A stretch of DNA of 64,000 bases from Candidatus Latescibacterota bacterium (lineage in GTDB: Bacteria > Latescibacterota > UBA2968). The stretch covers positions 62,001 through 126,000 of the forward strand of contig JAJEHL010000016.1 in the NCBI GenBank assembly GCA_022823725.1, written 5' to 3'. Both the position numbers and the translations under genes were made by a program. The notes beneath the pieces were generated by a model. The model was not told where the DNA came from. It did not search any database and saw nothing but the letters and a program-made list of their open reading frames with translations. Of this stretch, positions 16,366 to 26,113 are shown piece after piece (position 1 is the first letter of the stretch; each line of letters opens with the position of its first letter).

Positions 16366-17268
16366 ATGCCAATTATTGACTCGCACCTGCATGTATTTGA
16401 AAAACTGTCTGATGAATTCCCCCGCGAGGTAAATGATCAGTGTCCCGCAGACAGGGCGGAAACAGCGGAAAAGTTACTGGAAGTCATGGCGGCCAATGGC
16501 GTCGATCAAGCGATATTAACGCAGATTGGCGGTACACAATTGACGCACCATCGGTACTTACAGTATTGTTTAAAGACCTATCCCAATCGCTTCCGAGGAA
16601 TTGGGTTGATTCCTCGAGACGAATGGGACGCGCCAGAAGACCACATGGACCGGCTCGCTGAGAATGGGGATATTATCGGATTCAGGATTAACGAAATTGG
16701 CGGATCTGCCGATCCCTTATCCCAAATGGATGTACGAACATTTACTTCGTATCGCATCTGGAAACACGCGGCTAAAAAAAACTATGTGATGTGGCTGTAT
16801 ATTCGGGCAAAAGACGCGCATCAAGTCGCCTTTATGGTTCGTGCATTTCCCGAAATTCGCGCCGTGTTTAACCATCTGATGATCTGTCCGGGTGAGGGGA
16901 TGTTTTCTTGGGATGGCGAAGGTCGGCCGCACATCAATACCCCCGTACCGCCGATGACGCGCTACTCGATGCTGGGCTTGCACGAATACCCAAATATCTG
17001 CGTACATCTATCGGGGCAATATGCGTTTAGCCAGGAGGCATGGCCCTATCGCGATTTGGAGAGTTGGCACAAAACATTGCTCGCCAAGTTCGGCGCAGAC
17101 AAATTGATGTGGGCGACGGATTTTCCCTGGATTTTAGAAGATCCGGGGTACGATAAGCTGGTACAGGTAATTGATGAATTGCTACCGGATTTGAACGCGC
17201 AGCAAAAGGCAGAAATTATGGGGGGAACGGCAAAACGGGTTTTGGGCTTTCCCGACGTGGCGGATTGA
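16366..17268 (+). CDS. Amidohydrolase family (metal-dependent TIM-barrel hydrolase)
   Basis: A 300-residue amidohydrolase of the COG2159 type. H7-L-H9 (DSHLHV) is the first metal motif and ATDFPW near residue 252 carries the last metal aspartate, with NHLMICPG in between. Members include decarboxylases and lactonases. Two starts are possible: ATG at 16351, overlapping the PhyH stop, or ATG at 16366; I prefer 16366 because it begins right at the first strand (MPIIDSHLHV). The 3' end overlaps the convergent DUF2723 gene by 53 bases. Confidence 0.82.
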   Translation: MPIIDSHLHVFEKLSDEFPREVNDQCPADRAETAEKLLEVMAANGVDQAILTQIGGTQLTHHRYLQYCLKTYPNRFRGIGLIPRDEWDAPEDHMDRLAENGDIIGFRINEIGGSADPLSQMDVRTFTSYRIWKHAAKKNYVMWLYIRAKDAHQVAFMVRAFPEIRAVFNHLMICPGEGMFSWDGEGRPHINTPVPPMTRYSMLGLHEYPNICVHLSGQYAFSQEAWPYRDLESWHKTLLAKFGADKLMWATDFPWILEDPGYDKLVQVIDELLPDLNAQQKAEIMGGTAKRVLGFPDVAD

Positions 17269-19279
17269 CCCTTTTGAAATTGACCTTGTATTGTTCGAGG
17301 GCCTCGAGGGCCTTGTTATCGGGATGGGGATATATATCGCGGGACTTCCCAAAAGACGCAACAGCTTCTACCCTCTTGCCCTGTTTTTGCAGCAGGCTTC
17401 CCTTCAAGTAGTATAGCCGCGCCAGGGTTTGCTTTTTCAATGCCTCGTGTTTGAGCGTCTCCGCCCTATCTAACCACGTCGAGACCCGTTCCCAGTGCGA
17501 GTTATTCCCATGCTCTATCAGTGTGCCAGCCATGCCGATGAGGCAAGCATAGCTACTCTCTGCGAGGCTGAATAATTTCTGCATTGAATCGAGAAGCCCC
17601 GGATCGCCCGAAAAATAAATCAAACCCAAATATCGCCCATACTGGAATAACAATCCATTTCGTCGCACGCGCTCCCAGCGATCAATGGGTTGCAGATGTA
17701 CCAAATAGGTGAAATATTCTTCTCCGCGCGGATGGCGTTTTATTTCTATGGTACCCGGCTTGCCATCTTTAACCACCTCCATGAGAAAACCATAGATCCG
17801 TCCTTGGCGGTCGGGAAAAATGTCGAAATCCATGGGAAAAAAGAGGACGCGTTCTGTCGAGTCAGTGAATTTTTCCAGAACCTCCTTCTTATTTTCTTTT
17901 GGTAAAAATGGATCGTAGAGGCGTTTGCCATATACGAGTCCCTGAAGATTGTACAGAGCCACATCTGGACGGCGGTTCTCGATGTATTGATAATAGCCCA
18001 TCGGCCCGGTTGCATCGCCAAATACGAACAAAACCGCGTCCTCTGGCAGAATATCTAACTGCATATCCGCATAGTGCTCGGCAAAGTCGCTATCGGATCG
18101 ATCATTGACCCGCCAGTGTTCATGCGCCGACCACGCAACCATCGCCGTGCCCACCAGCACTGCCATACCAATTTTGAGTCTCGGCCTCTGGGCAAATTTG
18201 GAAGGCAACCGTTCTGCCAACCAGTCGAGCACAACCTGCAATCCAACGCCCAGCCACAGGGCCGCTATGCCGTAACACAACAGAGAATAGGGACGGAAGA
18301 TCGCGACCCAAAAAAAGTCAAAATCGAAGCCCAGCAAGGCGATCAGCAGAATGCTACTGCCCAAAAATACCAGCAACCCCGAACCCGCTTGTGCGATCTG
18401 CTGTCGCCGAAACAGAACGATCAGACCGAACACAGCGAGTGCAAATCCCGGCAGCGTCAATTGCCATAAAAACTCGTTGCCCAGCCATTGCATAAACCCA
18501 AATCGATCATCCCATCCCGCGCTGGGGCTGGCATCTATATGGGCATAGCCCTGCCGGCTGAAATAATGCCAAAATTCTTTCAACGTATCGATAGAACCGT
18601 AAAAGTTGATCAGGGGATCCCGATGTGACCGCCAGACCATCCATGCATAAGGCAATGCCGCACACGGTAGGGAAACGCCCAAAAGCAACGGCAGTTTCCG
18701 ATACAAAGTGCGCCAAATGGGAAAGACCAATATCATCAAACCCGGCGTCGAGAGCACCATCAGCGGCCAGTGGTTGGTCAGGCTCAATCCATAAGTGATA
18801 GCCGCTGCAATCCAGATCCCGGTGCGCTGTGGCTGGCGGGCGCCGTACAAAAGCAGCGCATAAAGGCCAAAAAAGAACAGTGCATTGAGCGTATAAACTT
18901 CGGCGATAATAGCCTGCGCCCAGAAATGCTCAGAAACGGCAAACAGCCAGGCGGCAGTCCTCGCTGGGGTTGGCGATGCGCCCAACAAACGGGCACATAC
19001 ATAAACGCAGCCGCAGGTAAGCGCACCCAATACCGCGCTGGACAAATGACCGAGAAAAGCAACACTACCAAAGGGCAATTGCGTAAACAGATAAACAATA
19101 AGGGTATAGAGCGGATAGCCCGGTGGATGTGCCACACCGAGATGTGCTCCTGCCATGATAAACAAGCCGTCATCTTCCAAAACAACAGTGCGCGGCATAG
19201 TAAGCACATAAAGCACGAGCGGGCCAATAACCGACGCGACCAGTGCGATCCCATCGCGCAAGGGATTAACGCGATTCAT
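17216..19279 (-). CDS. DUF2723 family membrane protein (GT-C-like)
   Basis: A 687-residue polytopic protein. The N-terminal half has about ten hydrophobic helices, with LEDDGLFIMAG and AHPPGYPLYTL between helices 1 and 2, the hallmark of DUF2723. These proteins resemble GT-C glycosyltransferases, which transfer sugars from lipid carriers on the outer face of the membrane. The C-terminal 200 residues are soluble and look helical and TPR-like, with a proline-rich tail that overlaps the neighbouring amidohydrolase gene. The start overlaps the GtrA stop as TAATG, so the two are translated together, which fits a joint role in glycan building. Confidence 0.82.
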   Translation of the reverse strand: MNRVNPLRDGIALVASVIGPLVLYVLTMPRTVVLEDDGLFIMAGAHLGVAHPPGYPLYTLIVYLFTQLPFGSVAFLGHLSSAVLGALTCGCVYVCARLLGASPTPARTAAWLFAVSEHFWAQAIIAEVYTLNALFFFGLYALLLYGARQPQRTGIWIAAAITYGLSLTNHWPLMVLSTPGLMILVFPIWRTLYRKLPLLLGVSLPCAALPYAWMVWRSHRDPLINFYGSIDTLKEFWHYFSRQGYAHIDASPSAGWDDRFGFMQWLGNEFLWQLTLPGFALAVFGLIVLFRRQQIAQAGSGLLVFLGSSILLIALLGFDFDFFWVAIFRPYSLLCYGIAALWLGVGLQVVLDWLAERLPSKFAQRPRLKIGMAVLVGTAMVAWSAHEHWRVNDRSDSDFAEHYADMQLDILPEDAVLFVFGDATGPMGYYQYIENRRPDVALYNLQGLVYGKRLYDPFLPKENKKEVLEKFTDSTERVLFFPMDFDIFPDRQGRIYGFLMEVVKDGKPGTIEIKRHPRGEEYFTYLVHLQPIDRWERVRRNGLLFQYGRYLGLIYFSGDPGLLDSMQKLFSLAESSYACLIGMAGTLIEHGNNSHWERVSTWLDRAETLKHEALKKQTLARLYYLKGSLLQKQGKRVEAVASFGKSRDIYPHPDNKALEALEQYKVNFKRVNPPRRESPKPVLPFPP

Positions 19280-19698
19280 TACGTACCGTCCTCCTGTTCT
19301 CCTAAACGTCCGTCTGTCTCCTCGCGAAACGTCCAGAGGGAATTGATAAAATAGTTAAACAATGTAGCTGGCGCAATCGCGCACCCCTGCAAAATGACTG
19401 ATGGCACCGCTGGGAAAAGGAAGGAAAGCAAGATAAATGTGCCATAACTCAGCAGGAGCGTCACCAGTGAAACGAGGTTATACTTCAACCCGCGCACGCG
19501 CTTTCGCCCCACCAGTGCGCGATCGCGGAAAGTCCAGTAGTTATTGAGCAAAAAATTTGAGATAATTGACAGCTCAATTGCAACTGGCGATGCCAGCAAC
19601 TTATGCACACCGAGATTGAGCAGGAGTTGGAACGAACCGAGATTGACAAAGACCCCCGATAAACCCGTGAGGGCAAATTTGGTAAATGTTCGAGACAT
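19279..19698 (-). CDS. GtrA family membrane protein
   Basis: A 139-residue protein with four hydrophobic helices and the family signature FLLNNYWTFRD near residue 50 and LFNYFINSLWTFRE near 115. GtrA-like proteins are thought to flip or pass prenyl-linked sugars across the inner membrane for surface glycan modification. It is immediately upstream of the DUF2723 gene and overlaps it by one base, so flippase plus glycosyltransferase is a reasonable reading. The last residues (GRLGEQEDGT) are polar and cytoplasmic-looking. Confidence 0.85.
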   Translation of the reverse strand: MSRTFTKFALTGLSGVFVNLGSFQLLLNLGVHKLLASPVAIELSIISNFLLNNYWTFRDRALVGRKRVRGLKYNLVSLVTLLLSYGTFILLSFLFPAVPSVILQGCAIAPATLFNYFINSLWTFREETDGRLGEQEDGT

Positions 19699-19812
19699 AA
19701 ATTTTCCAATAAATTAGATTTTCAACTGATCAAAGTAACAACGCACCTTCGAGAAATCAAGCGCGAAACAAAAATTCTCTCTCGCATTCGCCCATATCAA
19801 AATGGCCCAATA

Positions 19813-20697
19813 GTGAAACGCCTCGCTAAAATTTTGCTCATCTTTATATTATTGTTCACTGCACTGTGTATTGTGCTATCCATCTGGAGGAAACCGATGC
19901 CAGATCATCCCTTTTTTAAAAAAAAAGTGGGTATTGAAGTGATTGCCCACCGGGGAGGATGGCGATTGTGGCCCGAAAATACGCTATATGCTTTTCAACA
20001 CGCGGTAGATCTCGGCGTAGATATGCTGGAAATGGATATTCGAAGCACAAAAGACGGCCATATCGTGGTCTTCCACGATGAGACTGTAACGCGCACGACC
20101 AATGGCAACGCGCGTGTAAATGATTTGACACTTGCAGAATTGAAACAGTTAGATGCAGGATACAAATGGTCGCCGGATAATGGCGCGACTTTTCCCTTTC
20201 GCGGAAAAGGAATTGTACCCCCAACGCTGGACGAAGTCTTTGCTTCTTTTCCGCACATGCGAATGACCATTGAAATCAAACAGAAAGAGCCGGATATTGT
20301 CACGGCATTTGGCAATTTGATTCGGCACCATGGGATGCAGCATCGCGTGTTAGTCGCGTGTTTTGACACCGGGACATTGAAGCGTTTTCGCAAGCAGTTC
20401 CCCGAAGTTGCGACATCGCCGGGAATGACGGAAGGAATGATTTTTTATGCCTTGTGCTGGTTGCATTTGAGCGCGATCTATCAGCCCAATGTCGAAGTAT
20501 TGCAGTTCCCACTAAAAATGGGGCCGATAAATGGCAGCCATCCACGCCTTTTATCTGGGGCGCGCAAAAACAATATGCAAATACAAATATGGACAGTGGA
20601 TGACGAATCGAAAATGCGAACACTGATTGAAAACGGGGTGAATGGCATCATCACCCGCCGGCCTGATCGCCTGTTAAAAATACTGGGGCGAGAATAG
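19813..20697 (+). CDS. Membrane-anchored glycerophosphodiester phosphodiesterase
   Basis: A 294-residue GDPD-family enzyme that splits glycerophosphodiesters to glycerol 3-phosphate and an alcohol. A single N-terminal hydrophobic helix (4-25) anchors it. The active-site residues are H46-R47 (IAHRGG), E56 (PENT), E73 and D75 (LEMDI) and H88 (VFHDE). The C-terminal IWTVDDE and NGIITRRPD motifs are typical. The start is GTG. It is 26 bases ahead of a sulfatase gene on the same strand and probably leads that operon. Confidence 0.9.
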   Translation: MKRLAKILLIFILLFTALCIVLSIWRKPMPDHPFFKKKVGIEVIAHRGGWRLWPENTLYAFQHAVDLGVDMLEMDIRSTKDGHIVVFHDETVTRTTNGNARVNDLTLAELKQLDAGYKWSPDNGATFPFRGKGIVPPTLDEVFASFPHMRMTIEIKQKEPDIVTAFGNLIRHHGMQHRVLVACFDTGTLKRFRKQFPEVATSPGMTEGMIFYALCWLHLSAIYQPNVEVLQFPLKMGPINGSHPRLLSGARKNNMQIQIWTVDDESKMRTLIENGVNGIITRRPDRLLKILGRE

Positions 20698-20723
20698 ACC
20701 TTTCACAAAGCGGAATAAATATT

Positions 20724-22196
20724 ATGTCTGAACAAATCAATTTGCTTTTTATATTAACAGACGACCAGGGATATTGGGCGATGGGATGTGCGGGCAATTC
20801 GGAAATTCGTACGCCCAATCTGGATCAATTGGCCGCGACGGGATTGCGCTTTGAGAATTTCTTTTGTGCATCGCCAGTCTGCTCGCCAGCTCGGGCTTCC
20901 ATCTTAACGGGCCGCATTCCATCGCAACACGGCGTACAGGATTTTTTGCGGGCAGGCAATTCAAATATCTACGGCGCAGATGATCGGGCTATCGAATATC
21001 TATCGGGGCAAACCGCATATACCGATATCCTGTCTGAACGGGGTTATACGTGTGGTTTAAGTGGCAAATGGCATCTGGGCTACTCGGAAAAACCGCAGAA
21101 AAGTTTTGCGTTTTGGGATGTTCACGCAAGTGGCGCGGGACCGTATTACAATCCCCCGATGATCCGCGATGGCAAAGCGTATCAAACATCGGATTACGTG
21201 AGCGATCTGATTACAGATAATGCGTTGGACTTTTTGGAAAGTGCAGATCAACCGTTCTGTTTGAACGTTCATTACACAGCACCTCATGCGCCCTGGGGAC
21301 GCGAACACCATCCGCCTGAGTTATTCGAAGATTATTATCAAAACTGTCCTTTTGAATCAACCCCCGATGAACCCATGCATCCGCAGCAGTTGTCAAAGAC
21401 GGGATCATCGGGTTCTTTGGGATTTACAAAAGAAGAACGCCAAGAAACACTCAGCGGCTATTTTGCCGCAATGACCGCGATGGACGCCAACGTGGGCAGG
21501 TTGCTGGATTGGTTGGAAGCCAATGGACTGCGAGAAAACACACTCATCGCATTTACAAGCGACAACGGGATGAACATGGGACATCACGGGATTTACGGCA
21601 AAGGCAATGGGACATTTCCACCGAATATGTTCGATACCTCAGTAAAGGTCCCCATGCTCTTTTCGCGTCCAGGCCACGTTCCCGAAGGCAAAGTTATTTC
21701 TTCACTGCACAGCCATTACGACATCATGCCAACTTTATTGGACTATCTCAATATGGAAAATCCCGACGCCGACACCCTTCCCGGGCGCAGCTTTTCTGCG
21801 TTATTAGAAGGGCGAGAAATAGGTGGCGACGACCGGGTGGTTGTATTTGACGAATACGGTCCCACACGCATGATCCGCACCGTGGAATGGAAGTACATCC
21901 ATCGCTATCCCTATGGTCCTCATGAACTCTACGACCTGATAAACGACCCAGACGAGCGACAAAACCTGATTGCAGAACAAAAACATCAACCCATTCGAGA
22001 ATCGCTACAGGCCGATCTGGATGCGTGGTTTGTGCGCTATGCCGATCCCGAACGGGATGGCTCGCGCGAAGCCGTGATGGGCAGAGGACAGTTGGACATC
22101 GTTGGACCTGCTGCAAAGGGGCGGAAGCGGTTTGGCGATGATGTCGTTTATGAGCGCGATAAAAACGGAGACCCTGACAATGGCCGATCTACTTGA
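20724..22196 (+). CDS. Type I sulfatase (CSPAR)
   Basis: A 490-residue sulfatase close in sequence and motif order to the one encoded at 10863-12242. D13-D14 bind metal and C53 in CSPAR is the formylglycine site. SGKWHLG and TSDNGMNMGHHG carry further active-site residues. No signal peptide is visible. It lies between a GDPD gene and a beta-lactamase-fold hydrolase, with a fucosidase two genes on, so desulfation of a fucose-containing glycan is a possible role; this is inference. Confidence 0.88.
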   Translation: MSEQINLLFILTDDQGYWAMGCAGNSEIRTPNLDQLAATGLRFENFFCASPVCSPARASILTGRIPSQHGVQDFLRAGNSNIYGADDRAIEYLSGQTAYTDILSERGYTCGLSGKWHLGYSEKPQKSFAFWDVHASGAGPYYNPPMIRDGKAYQTSDYVSDLITDNALDFLESADQPFCLNVHYTAPHAPWGREHHPPELFEDYYQNCPFESTPDEPMHPQQLSKTGSSGSLGFTKEERQETLSGYFAAMTAMDANVGRLLDWLEANGLRENTLIAFTSDNGMNMGHHGIYGKGNGTFPPNMFDTSVKVPMLFSRPGHVPEGKVISSLHSHYDIMPTLLDYLNMENPDADTLPGRSFSALLEGREIGGDDRVVVFDEYGPTRMIRTVEWKYIHRYPYGPHELYDLINDPDERQNLIAEQKHQPIRESLQADLDAWFVRYADPERDGSREAVMGRGQLDIVGPAAKGRKRFGDDVVYERDKNGDPDNGRST

Positions 22197-22231
22197 TGAA
22201 CGCATTATAAAAAATAAAAAAGGATAACATA

Positions 22232-23332
22232 GTGAATAACACACTCGGAGTAGCTACCCCCCAGGACGTCGGCATGTCTGCCGATCAACTCGAACGAGCC
22301 TTTGGCCTGCTCACAGCCGCTACAGAAGCCGGACAAATTGGCGCGGCCTCGCTGACAGTTGCGCGGCAAGGCAAAGAAGTCTTCGCCCGGGGATGCGGGC
22401 AACAGAACCCCCGCACAGGCCAGCCAATCGATGCGGATTCGATATTTCTCCTCGCCTCAATCACCAAGCCGGTTACCGCCTGCGCGCTAATGATCCTCGT
22501 AGATCGGGGCCTGATCTCACTCAATGACCCGGTCATCGCCTATTTGCCTGAATACACAGAAGGCGACCGCCCCGCCGTCAAAGTGCGCCACTTGCTCTCG
22601 CATATATCCGGCATGCCCGACATGCTGCCCGAAAACACCAGCTTGCGACAGGCACACACACCCGTATCCGGCTTCGTCGCGCGTGCCCTTCAAACACCCC
22701 TACTCTACAAACCGGGGACCGACTTTTGCTACCAGAGCATGGGCATCCTGCTCGCAGCCGAAATTGTCGAACGAGTCAGCGGGCAGCGATTGCGCGATTT
22801 CGAGCACGAGGAAATCTTCGCACCGTTGGGAATGGCGCGAAGCGCATTGGGAATGGGCGATTGGACACTTGAAGACGTGATATGGTGCGGAACGGATGCC
22901 GAAGAAGACGAAGAACAACAAAGCTGGGGTTGGAATTCCCCGTATTGGCGCGACTTTGGAGCACCGTGGGGCGGCATGCACAGCACAGGACGCGATCTGG
23001 CGATCCTCTTGCAAACCATGCTCAACGGCGGCACTTATGGCAATCAACGCATCTTCAGCCGCGCCGCTGTCGCGACAATGACGCAAGATCAAAATGGGGC
23101 ACTCAATGCGCCCTGGGGAATCGGTTGGGGCGTATCCGGAGCGCGGGTATGGGGCTTTTGGGGCGACCTCGTATCGCGGCGAACCTTTGGACACACCGGA
23201 GCGACAGGCACGGTGGCCTGGGCAGACGCCGAGCGACAGCTCAGTTGCGCGGTGCTCACCAATCAGATGGTCGCCGAAGGAAGCCTCCTGCGACGGGTTT
23301 CTAACGCAGTCGCAGCAGCAGTGGAAGAATAG
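22232..23332 (+). CDS. Beta-lactamase family serine hydrolase
   Basis: A 366-residue class C beta-lactamase/DD-peptidase fold hydrolase. S76-I-T-K79 is the SxxK nucleophile motif, CYQS near residue 168 fills the YxN/YxS position, and FGHTGATG near 316 takes the KTG place as HTG, as in esterase-like members. No signal peptide is seen, so an esterase or amidase role on a small molecule is more likely than cell-wall work. The start is GTG, with AAAGGA upstream. The fucosidase gene follows 27 bases later. Confidence 0.85.
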   Translation: MNNTLGVATPQDVGMSADQLERAFGLLTAATEAGQIGAASLTVARQGKEVFARGCGQQNPRTGQPIDADSIFLLASITKPVTACALMILVDRGLISLNDPVIAYLPEYTEGDRPAVKVRHLLSHISGMPDMLPENTSLRQAHTPVSGFVARALQTPLLYKPGTDFCYQSMGILLAAEIVERVSGQRLRDFEHEEIFAPLGMARSALGMGDWTLEDVIWCGTDAEEDEEQQSWGWNSPYWRDFGAPWGGMHSTGRDLAILLQTMLNGGTYGNQRIFSRAAVATMTQDQNGALNAPWGIGWGVSGARVWGFWGDLVSRRTFGHTGATGTVAWADAERQLSCAVLTNQMVAEGSLLRRVSNAVAAAVEE

Positions 23333-23359
23333 TTTTCAGCCATACACTAAGGAGACATT

Positions 23360-25081
23360 ATGAATACCGCAGCAAAAACTCAACAGACCAGCCGCGACCG
23401 AGAACGCATTGCCTGGTGGGAAGAAGCGCGGTTTGGCATGTTCATTCACTGGGGCCTGTATGCGATTCCCGCGGGCAAATGGAAAGGCAAGGCCATTGAG
23501 GGTATTGGAGAATGGATTATGCGCCGTGCGGAAATTCCAGCCACAGAATACGAACAACTCGCCTCACAATTCAATCCGGTAAAATTCGACGCCGACGCCG
23601 TTGCCAAACTCGCGCAGGATGCGGGTATGAAATACCTCGTTATCACGGCAAAACACCACGACGGCTTTGCCATGTATGACTCCCCGTGCAGCGACTACGA
23701 CATCGTCGATGCCACGCCTTATGGCAAAGATATCATGGCGGACCTCTCCAAAGCCTGCCAAAAATACGGCATTCGCCTCTGCTTCTACTACTCTCAAGAT
23801 CAGGACTGGCACGACCCCAACGCCTCGGGTAATAACTGGGATTTTGACCCCGAGACAAAAGACTTCGCCTATTATCTCGAAAACAAAGCCAAACCCCAGG
23901 TGCGCGAGTTGCTCACGCAATACGGGCCTATCGGCCTGATATGGTTCGACACTCCCGTTTCCATTTCCATGGAACAGAGCCTATCGCTCTCTCGACTCGT
24001 CCACGGCTTGCAACCCGACTGTCTCGTCAGTGGTCGCGTCGGCAATGGCGTGGGGGACTACGGCAGCCTGGGCGACAACCAGATCCCCACCGGTCGTCTC
24101 GAAGGCTATTGGGAGACACCCGCCACCCTCAACGATACCTGGGGCTATAAAACCGATGATCACAACTGGAAAAGCGTAAAAACACTGCTCCATCTTCTCG
24201 TGGAACTCACCAGCAAAGGCGTCAACTACCTGCTCAACATCGGACCGCGCGCCGACGGCAGCGTCCCGACGCCCAGTATTGACCGCCTTCGCGCCATTGG
24301 CGAATGGATGAAAACCAACGGCGAAGCAATCTACGGCACCAAAGCCACGCCATACCCCTATGAATTTCCCTGGGGCGGCATCACGCAAAAAGGCAACCAC
24401 CTCTACTTGCTCTTTACCACATGGCCCGGCGAGGATTTCACCCTCCTCGGCCTGTGCAACCGCGTTACAAAAGCGACCTTACTCGCCGACAAAAACGCAC
24501 GCATCGACGTCTCTCAAACCCGCGACAGCGACTGCGATATCTTAACCTTGCGCCTGCCCGAATGTCCCGATCCAAATGTCTCGGTCGTCGCCCTCGAACT
24601 CGACGACGCACCCGATGTCGATCAAACCGCCCTCCAGCAAACTGACGGCTCTATCACCATGATCGCCAGCATGGCGAACTTGCACACGCCCGAATCGGGA
24701 ACGCAAATCCGCATAGGCGAAAGCGGCGTTATCGAAGACTGGGTTGACACATCCAACTGGATCGATTGCGACTTCAAAGTTTCCGAACCCGGTACGTTTG
24801 AAGTCCGCGTTCACACCAGCGCGCTTCGTCGCGCCCGAGAATGGACAGGCGGTCACGAAGTGCGCGTTGATATTGCGGGCAACGCATTCCGCAAAACCAT
24901 CACACCCGACGCCTGGAGCGACAGCCCCAAAGCGCAGTATTTCCCCGAAGCTGCAACTATTATCGGCCAAGTTCAACTCGACAACCCCGGCCTTTACACC
25001 ATCGAAGTCCACGCCGAATCCATCAACAAAGAATCCCGAGCCGGACTATCCGTCTCAGCCATTTCTCTAACGCGCCAATAG
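23360..25081 (+). CDS. Alpha-L-fucosidase (GH29)
   Basis: A 573-residue glycoside hydrolase family 29 enzyme that removes alpha-linked fucose by retention. FGMFIHWGLYAIPAG (25-39) and AKHHDGFAMYDS (97-108) are family signatures, and D197 in GLIWFDTP is the predicted nucleophile. The C-terminal part (about 450-570) is a beta-rich domain. No export signal is found, so it may act on imported oligosaccharides. AAGGAGA precedes the ATG. Its position after a sulfatase and before a dehydrogenase suggests sequential handling of sulfated fucose units. Confidence 0.92.
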   Translation: MNTAAKTQQTSRDRERIAWWEEARFGMFIHWGLYAIPAGKWKGKAIEGIGEWIMRRAEIPATEYEQLASQFNPVKFDADAVAKLAQDAGMKYLVITAKHHDGFAMYDSPCSDYDIVDATPYGKDIMADLSKACQKYGIRLCFYYSQDQDWHDPNASGNNWDFDPETKDFAYYLENKAKPQVRELLTQYGPIGLIWFDTPVSISMEQSLSLSRLVHGLQPDCLVSGRVGNGVGDYGSLGDNQIPTGRLEGYWETPATLNDTWGYKTDDHNWKSVKTLLHLLVELTSKGVNYLLNIGPRADGSVPTPSIDRLRAIGEWMKTNGEAIYGTKATPYPYEFPWGGITQKGNHLYLLFTTWPGEDFTLLGLCNRVTKATLLADKNARIDVSQTRDSDCDILTLRLPECPDPNVSVVALELDDAPDVDQTALQQTDGSITMIASMANLHTPESGTQIRIGESGVIEDWVDTSNWIDCDFKVSEPGTFEVRVHTSALRRAREWTGGHEVRVDIAGNAFRKTITPDAWSDSPKAQYFPEAATIIGQVQLDNPGLYTIEVHAESINKESRAGLSVSAISLTRQ

Positions 25082-25095
25082 ATGAGGAGGATGCC

Positions 25096-26112
25096 ATGCC
25101 ACTGGAAGTATGTGCCCTATCGCCCGAAAAGATGGAATTGCGGGAATACGAAGTGCCAAAAGTTGGAAAAGGACAGATGAAAGTGCAGAGCATGTACGCT
25201 GCTGCCAAGCACGGAACCGAGTTATCGGGGATAAAAGGTGACAGCGCAAAACGCGGACCTTATGACCCGGAACTCCAGGTATTTCCAAACACGGGCAAAG
25301 GGCGGTCGTCTCGGACGGGCAATATGTTTTTAGGCACTGTAATCAGCGAGGGCGTGGATGGGTTCGCAGAAGGCGATGTGGTACTGAGTTATGGACCGTT
25401 CAGAGAAGTCCATGTCATCTCGACAGAGCGGTGCTGGAAAGTACCAGAGGGATTTTCTTGGAAATCCGCGGTCTGTTTGGACCCGGCGGATTTTGCCATG
25501 TGTGCGATCAGAGATGGACAGGTCAGAGTCGGAGACGCCGTGGCCGTATTTGGAATGGGAGCCATCGGATTGATGGTCGTACAAATCGCCAAATTATCCG
25601 GGGCATATCCAATCATCGCGGTCGATCCACTGGAAAACCGCCAAAAAGTAGCTCAAATCTGCGGCGCAGACCTGATCCTTGACCCCACAACTTGTGATGC
25701 GGGCGTAGAAATCAAAAAAGCAACCGGAAACCGGGGCGTAGATGTGGCAATTGACTACAGCGCCAATGTACACGCCCTGCAAGCCGCCATACGCGGGGTG
25801 GCATTTGGAGGCACCGTAGTAGCTGGCGCTGCGCCAGCACCTTATGGTCCCGGACTCGATCTGGGCGCAGAAGCCCATTACAACCGCCCCAATCTCATAT
25901 TTTCACGGGCATGCAGCGACCCCAACCGGGAATATCCCCGATGGGACGAAAAGCGCGTTTACGCCACCTGCTGGCGACTGCTCACCGAAGGAAAACTGAC
26001 GGGCGAACCTATAGTAACGCCCGTAGTAGCATTTGAAGACATCGTCACAGAATACCCAAAAATCACCAGCAACCCCGAGCAAAATATCAAATTGGGGGCT
26101 TATTTTAAATAG
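25096..26112 (+). CDS. Medium-chain dehydrogenase/reductase (zinc alcohol dehydrogenase-like)
   Basis: A 338-residue MDR protein. The GroES-like N-terminal domain (about 1-130) is followed by the Rossmann motif VFGMGAIGLMVVQ (near 155-167) and an acidic end of the second strand (AVDPLENR), which favours NAD over NADP. The usual catalytic-zinc cysteine in the N-terminal domain is not evident (YAAAKHGTELSG), so it may be a zinc-free or variant member. GAGGAGG lies before the ATG, 14 bases after the fucosidase stop. Oxidation of a released sugar such as fucose is a guess from context. Confidence 0.78.
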   Translation: MPLEVCALSPEKMELREYEVPKVGKGQMKVQSMYAAAKHGTELSGIKGDSAKRGPYDPELQVFPNTGKGRSSRTGNMFLGTVISEGVDGFAEGDVVLSYGPFREVHVISTERCWKVPEGFSWKSAVCLDPADFAMCAIRDGQVRVGDAVAVFGMGAIGLMVVQIAKLSGAYPIIAVDPLENRQKVAQICGADLILDPTTCDAGVEIKKATGNRGVDVAIDYSANVHALQAAIRGVAFGGTVVAGAAPAPYGPGLDLGAEAHYNRPNLIFSRACSDPNREYPRWDEKRVYATCWRLLTEGKLTGEPIVTPVVAFEDIVTEYPKITSNPEQNIKLGAYFK

Positions 26113-26113
26113 A

